Shown here in pieces: positions 1-4,462 of a stretch of 7,335 nt of DNA. Position numbers and translations under genes: made by a program. A model generated the notes under the pieces. The model did not search any database and was not told the origin of the DNA. It worked only from the letters and a program-made list of their open reading frames with translations. The stretch is from assembly GCA_030637365.1 (NCBI GenBank), contig DAOWGR010000032.1, positions 1 to 7,335 on the forward strand, given 5' to 3'. How positions within the stretch are numbered: position 1 is the stretch's first letter; every line of letters begins with the position of its first letter. The stretch is from Elusimicrobiota bacterium (GTDB taxonomy: Bacteria > Elusimicrobiota > Elusimicrobia > Elusimicrobiales > UBA9959).

Positions 1-564
1 ATGGAAAAAGAAATAATGGAAAATAGGATAATATGTGAAACGCTTTTTCCTGCCGCTATTCGGTATCAATACGGTGTTTATCCTTTGATAAGATCCTTAA
101 ATCTTAAAGACAATTTGTTGATTCAATATTTATTGGATAATGAAAAATATTTTGATATTTATTATGAATCAGGAGGTATAACGGTTGAACATCGGTGGGA
201 CAAGAGGCTGGAACCTATTTTTAATATGCCAAAAGGGCGTAAAATAATACTGGAGAAAACTATAAAACATTTTAAGCGGAGCTTGCCGGATATTAAAGCG
301 TCTCTTATGGGAGATTGTGACTATTGCTTGGATTTAAATAATTACAATAAGGAAATTGCCGCAATTTTGGATAAGTTCAAAAATACTGAATTACGAAATG
401 ATTCGCTCAAAATTGTTGATTTATATATAGATGAATTGGAACGCATAAAAATTAATTTCATACAAAAGAAGATTGGAATTAAAGATATTGAAAACTATAT
501 CAGTATAGCCAAAAATCTGCGCAAAAAACATACGGTTAAAAAATTAATAATCGAGAAAGTTTAA
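1..564 (+). CDS. Hypothetical protein, 187 aa, unrecognised
   Basis: I do not recognise a family. The protein is lysine-rich and looks mostly helical in its C-terminal half (about residues 70-187). It has no signal peptide or membrane segment that I can see. The only notable small motif is a single CDYC pair at residues 106-109, too little for a zinc site on its own. The frame begins exactly at the window edge, so the true start could lie upstream. A second in-frame ATG at codon 6 (16-18) follows a purine-rich stretch and could also be the start. Two 60-base lines I counted are about 32% and 27% GC, against about 47% in a prfB line, so it may be an accessory or recently acquired gene. It is separated from prfB by 75 bp, a looser link than those between the downstream genes. 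Confidence 0.7.
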   Translation: MEKEIMENRIICETLFPAAIRYQYGVYPLIRSLNLKDNLLIQYLLDNEKYFDIYYESGGITVEHRWDKRLEPIFNMPKGRKIILEKTIKHFKRSLPDIKASLMGDCDYCLDLNNYNKEIAAILDKFKNTELRNDSLKIVDLYIDELERIKINFIQKKIGIKDIENYISIAKNLRKKHTVKKLIIEKV

Positions 565-639
565 CCGATTTTTAAGGCGACTTAAAGTGGAAAAAAGATA
601 TTAAAATAGCACCTAAAGTATTTGGTAAAATAAAAATAT

Positions 640-1764
640 ATGGCTACAGAATTGGAATTCAAAGACATAGCAAACAAAATAGAAGCTCTTGAGGCTTTTT
701 TCAACGATACGGTTAAAATTCTTGATATTGAATCCAAGCGGGATGAATTGAAAGAAAAAGAAGGTGTTGCCGGAGAGGCCGATTTCTGGAATAATTCCGA
801 AAAAGCTCGCGCTCATCTCAAAGAAATGAACGGCATTAAAAGAGATGTGGATTTAACGGATGGGATAAAAGGGGAAATAGAGGATGCCAAGGTTCATTTT
901 GAGCTATCAAAAGAAATGAATGATATGAAAGAATTGGTTCTTATAATGAATGAGCTTAAAAAAAGCGAGAAAAAATTATCAGCTTTGGATTTTCAGCTTA
1001 AACTTTCAGAACCATTGGATAAAAATGACGCCATTTTAAATATTCATTCCGGCGCCGGCGGAACGGAAGCCTGCGATTGGTCTCAGATGCTGTTAAGGAT
1101 GTATGAAAGATGGGCTCAAGCCAAGGGTTTTGAGTTTGCCATTACCGATATGTTGGCGGGTGAAGAGGCGGGAGTTAAAGGCGTTTCGGTTTTTATAAAA
1201 GGCGCTTATGCTTATGGTTATTTAAAAAGCGAGATCGGCGTGCATAGACTTGTCAGAGTTTCTCCTTTTGATTCCAATAAAAGAAGGCACACTTCTTTTT
1301 CTTCCATTGATGTTCTTGCCGATATTGAGGATGATGTTGAAATTGTGATTGAGGATAAAGATCTTAAAGTGGATACTTATCGCTCTGGCGGCGCCGGCGG
1401 CCAAAATGTGAATAAAGTTGAAACAGCCGTGCGTATTACTCATATGCCATCGGGAATAATCACTCAATGTCAGGCTGAGCGCTCTCAGCATCAGAATAAG
1501 GAACATGCGATGAAAATGCTCAAAGCTAAGCTTTATGAAGTTGAAATGGACAAAAAGCGCACTGAAATGGAAAGGCATTATGACGCGAAAGGCGATATTG
1601 GCTGGGGGCATCAAATAAGATCGTATGTCTTTATGCCTTATCAGATGGTTAAAGATTTGCGGACAAATTACGAAAGCTCAAATATCCAAGGCGTTATGGA
1701 CGGGGATTTGGATCCTTTCATGCATTCGTATTTAAGTTATAAAGCGGCTCAAAAGAAAAAATAA
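640..1764 (+). CDS. prfB: Peptide chain release factor 2 (RF2)
   Basis: RF2 recognises UAA and UGA stop codons in the ribosomal A site and triggers hydrolysis of peptidyl-tRNA. The 374 aa match the usual length of about 365. The N-terminal helical domain occupies roughly residues 1-115. The stop-codon recognition tripeptide is SPF at 208-210, inside HRLVRVSPFDS, which distinguishes RF2 from RF1. The catalytic GGQ is at 253-255 within SGGAGGQNVNKVE, with Ser249 at the position that varies between Thr and Ala in E. coli strains. The conserved SQHQNK and GWGHQIRSYV segments follow. The start at 640 aligns with E. coli RF2 within three residues, and in-frame stops lie upstream. No clear Shine-Dalgarno precedes it, only an A-rich leader. 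The frame is continuous: L28-D29 (ctt gat, 721-726) sits where many bacteria have ctt-t-gac, so the autoregulatory +1 frameshift is absent. It is likely the first gene of a tight cluster, with the next gene 22 bp away. Confidence 0.97.
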   Translation: MATELEFKDIANKIEALEAFFNDTVKILDIESKRDELKEKEGVAGEADFWNNSEKARAHLKEMNGIKRDVDLTDGIKGEIEDAKVHFELSKEMNDMKELVLIMNELKKSEKKLSALDFQLKLSEPLDKNDAILNIHSGAGGTEACDWSQMLLRMYERWAQAKGFEFAITDMLAGEEAGVKGVSVFIKGAYAYGYLKSEIGVHRLVRVSPFDSNKRRHTSFSSIDVLADIEDDVEIVIEDKDLKVDTYRSGGAGGQNVNKVETAVRITHMPSGIITQCQAERSQHQNKEHAMKMLKAKLYEVEMDKKRTEMERHYDAKGDIGWGHQIRSYVFMPYQMVKDLRTNYESSNIQGVMDGDLDPFMHSYLSYKAAQKKK

Positions 1765-1786
1765 CACTATATGGATTTTTTGTTTT

Positions 1787-3652
1787 ATGATTGCTGATAA
1801 AAATAAATATAATACTATTGAAGGGCCCGGTTTTGCCGCGTTTATAGATCTTTATGATTCCACTTATGCCTGGGACCAGAATTCCGATACATCGGTGGAA
1901 ATGCTCGGTGAGCTTTATGAATTGGTTGAGAAAAACACTGATAAATTTGGCGGACATATCGGTAATTTTACGGGCGATGGTTTTTTATTTCTCTTTAAAA
2001 ATGTGGAAAACTGTATATTATGTCTTAGCCGGATTATAGAGCAATGGAAGAGTGTGCGAAGAAAATATGTTGAAAAGTATAGCGCGGATGGAGTGGTGGT
2101 TCCTGATGATAAATTTTTAGCTCTTCGCACCGGAGTTTCTTTCGGTAATTTCGGTTCTTTGAATATGAGAGACAAAGTGCACTATGCGGGATCAGGTATT
2201 AATAAGGCGCAACGGTGCGAGGCGGAATCAAAAGAGTATTTTAAAAGAGCAAAGATTGGAGAGCTGGAAAGTCCAAATTATATTTTTGTAGACAGCAGCG
2301 CGGAAAATCTTATTTTTTCCAGAACGAATTTTTATATTTCCGGGCAATTAGACGCTCAATTTAAAGGGTATGTCCAATCCAATACAGCTATTGAAAAAGC
2401 TGATTTTGAATTCAAAAAACAATTTATTTATGCCGTATGGCCTAAGAAAAAGTCGGGCTTATCCGGAAAATCCGCTAAAGAAATGGAGAAACTGGCTTTT
2501 GCTCAAGCCAAAGAAAATATAGGCAATAGGCTTTTAATTGCAAGCCAATCGGTTAAGTCCGGAATAATGATGTATGGATTGTCAGAAACTGCCATAGGAG
2601 GGAATAAAAATCGGTTACTTGAAGAAGCTGTTAAATCTTATAAAGACGCTTTAAAGGTTTATAGTTTTGACTTTGCGCCGGAAGATTATGCCAAAATGCA
2701 AAATAATCTGGGGATAGCATTTCTTGATCAAGCAGATCTTTTTGTAGGTGAAGAAAGGAAACAAAAGCTCCAAGAAGCCATAGCGGCGTATAAACAAGCC
2801 CTTAGAACATATACATCATCTTCGCCGGAATATTATGCGGGGTATCATCTTGGTATTAGTTCTGCAATTAGGAAACAAGCTATTATGCTCGCAGGCGAGG
2901 CAAAGGAACTGAAACTCAATGAAGCTATAAAATCTTGCAAAAAAGCTTTGAGTGTGGTTGCATTTGAAACTTTCCCAAAACAGTATGCGCTTGCTCAGAA
3001 TAATCTCGGTAATGTGTTTAAAATTCAATCAAATTCCTTGTTGGGAGAAAAAAAGAAACAAAAGATTAAAGAGGCGATAAAGGCATATAGAGAATCTTTG
3101 CGAGTTTATACTTTTGAGTCTTCACCAGAAGATTATGGCAGAACTCAAAATAATCTTGGCAATGCTTTGAAGAATGAAGCGGAAGTTCTTGCAAATAAAG
3201 CAAAGAGTGAAAAAATCAAAGAAGCGGTAAGCGCGTTTAAAGAGGCTTTGAAAGTTTATGATTTTGATTCCTCACCTTTCTATTATGCGGGCACACAGAA
3301 TAATCTTGCGATTAGTTTGAAAGAGCAGGCAAAGTTTGTTTCCGGGAAAGAAAAACTCGAGAAATTAAAAGAAGCGATTAATGCGTATAGGCAAGCTCTG
3401 CGGATTTATAATATTGACACAATGCCGGAATATTATGCTCTGGTAAATTATAATCTTGCCTATGTTTTTAAAGAATACGCGAAGCTTTTTACGGGAAAAG
3501 AAAGCAAGCGAAAGATTAAAAAAGCCTTAGAAATTTACAATGAATCTCTTCGAGTTTATACGTCTGATTATTATCCGGATCGATATCAGTTTGCTGTAAC
3601 GGAAATTTCCAAATTAAATTCCATATTAAAAAACAACGGCGTTAAGAAATGA
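1787..3652 (+). CDS. Class III nucleotidyl cyclase domain protein with C-terminal TPR-like repeats
   Basis: The protein has 621 aa and no visible signal peptide or membrane helix, so it is probably cytosolic. Residues about 14-220 look like a class III adenylyl/guanylyl cyclase homology domain. FIDLYDST carries the first metal-binding Asp (D21). GNFTGDGFLFLF carries the second (D64). LALRTGVSFGNFGSL (111-125) is the central strand. GSGINKAQRCEAES holds the transition-state Asn139 and Arg143. A helical linker (about 222-277) leads into seven TPR-like repeats from residue 278. The residues that normally choose ATP or GTP are atypical by my hand alignment: N60 replaces the usual Lys or Glu four residues before D64, and H132 replaces the usual Asp or Cys seven before N139. 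Whether it makes cAMP, cGMP or nothing is therefore open. The start at 1787 is the only ATG ahead of D21, but its ribosome binding site is weak. The stop overlaps the downstream start as ATGA, suggesting translational coupling. Activity could be controlled through partner binding at the repeats (inference). Confidence 0.85.
   Translation: MIADKNKYNTIEGPGFAAFIDLYDSTYAWDQNSDTSVEMLGELYELVEKNTDKFGGHIGNFTGDGFLFLFKNVENCILCLSRIIEQWKSVRRKYVEKYSADGVVVPDDKFLALRTGVSFGNFGSLNMRDKVHYAGSGINKAQRCEAESKEYFKRAKIGELESPNYIFVDSSAENLIFSRTNFYISGQLDAQFKGYVQSNTAIEKADFEFKKQFIYAVWPKKKSGLSGKSAKEMEKLAFAQAKENIGNRLLIASQSVKSGIMMYGLSETAIGGNKNRLLEEAVKSYKDALKVYSFDFAPEDYAKMQNNLGIAFLDQADLFVGEERKQKLQEAIAAYKQALRTYTSSSPEYYAGYHLGISSAIRKQAIMLAGEAKELKLNEAIKSCKKALSVVAFETFPKQYALAQNNLGNVFKIQSNSLLGEKKKQKIKEAIKAYRESLRVYTFESSPEDYGRTQNNLGNALKNEAEVLANKAKSEKIKEAVSAFKEALKVYDFDSSPFYYAGTQNNLAISLKEQAKFVSGKEKLEKLKEAINAYRQALRIYNIDTMPEYYALVNYNLAYVFKEYAKLFTGKESKRKIKKALEIYNESLRVYTSDYYPDRYQFAVTEISKLNSILKNNGVKK
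2618..3628 (+). repeat. Seven tandem 50-residue TPR-like repeats within the cyclase protein
   Basis: Units begin at residues 278, 328, 377, 427, 477, 527 and 577 of the cyclase protein, so the period is 50 aa apart from one 49-aa unit. The last unit is shortened. The consensus is a helix like (L/I)KEAIxAYxxALRVY, a short loop usually ending SPEYYA or similar, then xTQNNLGNALKxxA, then a charged GEEKKQK linker. The pattern resembles the long-period TPR arrays found in many bacterial signalling proteins, including CHAT-type proteins of cyanobacteria (recalled family knowledge). Such arrays usually form a superhelical protein-binding surface. The copies are diverged at DNA level, so the array is not a recent tandem amplification. 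Confidence 0.88.
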
Positions 3653-4461
3653 AATTCATAGAAACCCACGCTCATTTATGCGATAAGGCTTTTGATAAGG
3701 ATAGAAGCGCGGTAATAGATGAAAGTTTTTCCGCGGGCATAGAAAAAATAATTGAAATTTCCTGTTCGGCAAAAGATTGGCAAAGCGCTCTTGATCTCCG
3801 TGAGAAGTATAAAAATAAAATTTCCCCCGTTTTCGGCATATATCCGGGCTATATTGAGGAGCTAAATGCCGAGAATTTAGCCTTGCTTCAAGAAAACTTA
3901 AAGAAAGATTTTTGCGCCGGCCTTGGTGAAATAGGGCTTGATTATTATTGGGATAACTCCAAAAAGAAAGAGCAATTTAAAATCCTGGATTCCATGATTG
4001 ATATCTCAAACAAGCTTGAAAAAATTTGCGTTTTTCACGCCAGAGACGGCAAAGATAAAAAAAACGATAACGCGTATGCGGATTTAGCGGCTTTATTAAA
4101 GAGGGATTGGAATCTTAATAATAAGAAAAGAAATCGCGGTATTCTGCATTGTTTTTCAGGTAATTGGGAAGATGCCAAAGCGGGCTTGGATTTGGGGCTT
4201 TTAATAGGCGTGAACGGAACTTTTACTTATAAAAAAAATCATGAACTTAGAGGCATAATTAAAAAAGCGGGTCTTGAAAATATCGCGCTTGAAACCGATT
4301 GCCCTTATCTTCCGCCACAGGCGATAAGAGGAAAGAGGAATGAGCCCTCACAAATTCCTTTAATAGCAAGGGCCGTAAGCGAGTATTTAAATGTAAAAAT
4401 GGAAGATGTTTCCGATATAACTTCGTCAAACGCCAATGAGCTTTTTCAGACGGGAGAATAA
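3649..4461 (+). CDS. TatD-family metal-dependent hydrolase (putative DNase)
   Basis: The 270 aa match the usual TatD/YcfH length and fold as an amidohydrolase-type TIM barrel. TatD proteins are metal-dependent nucleases linked to DNA repair and degradation in some bacteria; the substrate here is inferred from the family only. Visible metal and catalytic motifs are ETHAHL (H7, H9), GEIGLDYYWD (E94), FHARDG (H130), LHCFSG (H167), ETDCPYLPP (D217) and the trailing RNEP (231-233). The segment usually reading G-x-H-P-H is GIYPG here (63-67), so two normally conserved histidines are missing. About residues 135-160 form a Lys/Asn-rich loop, a little longer and more charged than usual. The ATG overlaps the upstream TGA as ATGA, and no strong Shine-Dalgarno is seen, so translation is probably coupled to the cyclase gene. 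The stop is one base before the metH start. The family is clear, but I cannot separate TatD from the YcfH and YjjV subgroups, so no symbol is given. Confidence 0.93.
   Translation: MKFIETHAHLCDKAFDKDRSAVIDESFSAGIEKIIEISCSAKDWQSALDLREKYKNKISPVFGIYPGYIEELNAENLALLQENLKKDFCAGLGEIGLDYYWDNSKKKEQFKILDSMIDISNKLEKICVFHARDGKDKKNDNAYADLAALLKRDWNLNNKKRNRGILHCFSGNWEDAKAGLDLGLLIGVNGTFTYKKNHELRGIIKKAGLENIALETDCPYLPPQAIRGKRNEPSQIPLIARAVSEYLNVKMEDVSDITSSNANELFQTGE
4451..4457 (+). promoter_or_regulatory. Ribosome binding site deciding the metH TTG start
   Basis: The sequence cgggaga ends a few bases before ttg at 4463 and is the best Shine-Dalgarno-like site in the window. It lies in the last codons of the TatD gene. 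It favours TTG at 4463 over the in-frame ATG at 4436, which would add nine residues (MSFFRRENK) unlike any MetH N-terminus and overlap the TatD gene by 26 bp. Confidence 0.65.
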
Positions 4462-4462
4462 A

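Noticed and set aside
571..586. Small hairpin tttaag-gcga-cttaaa after the first gene, with a GNRA-type loop
   Set aside because: The six-base stem is nearly all A-T and no T-tract follows on either strand, so it does not make a convincing terminator.
582..631. Possible promoter upstream of prfB (taaaat-like -10 boxes)
   Set aside because: The region is simply A-rich, and no -35 box at proper spacing could be matched to any candidate -10.
1222..1614. Reverse-strand open frame of 130 codons
   Set aside because: It is a shadow of prfB: the top strand encodes the conserved RF2 core here, and the reverse translation shows no recognisable domain.
2618..3628. Tandem DNA repeats or a CRISPR-like array in the TPR-coding region
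   Set aside because: The periodicity is at protein level (about 150 bp per unit) with diverged DNA, and there are no short identical repeats with unique spacers.
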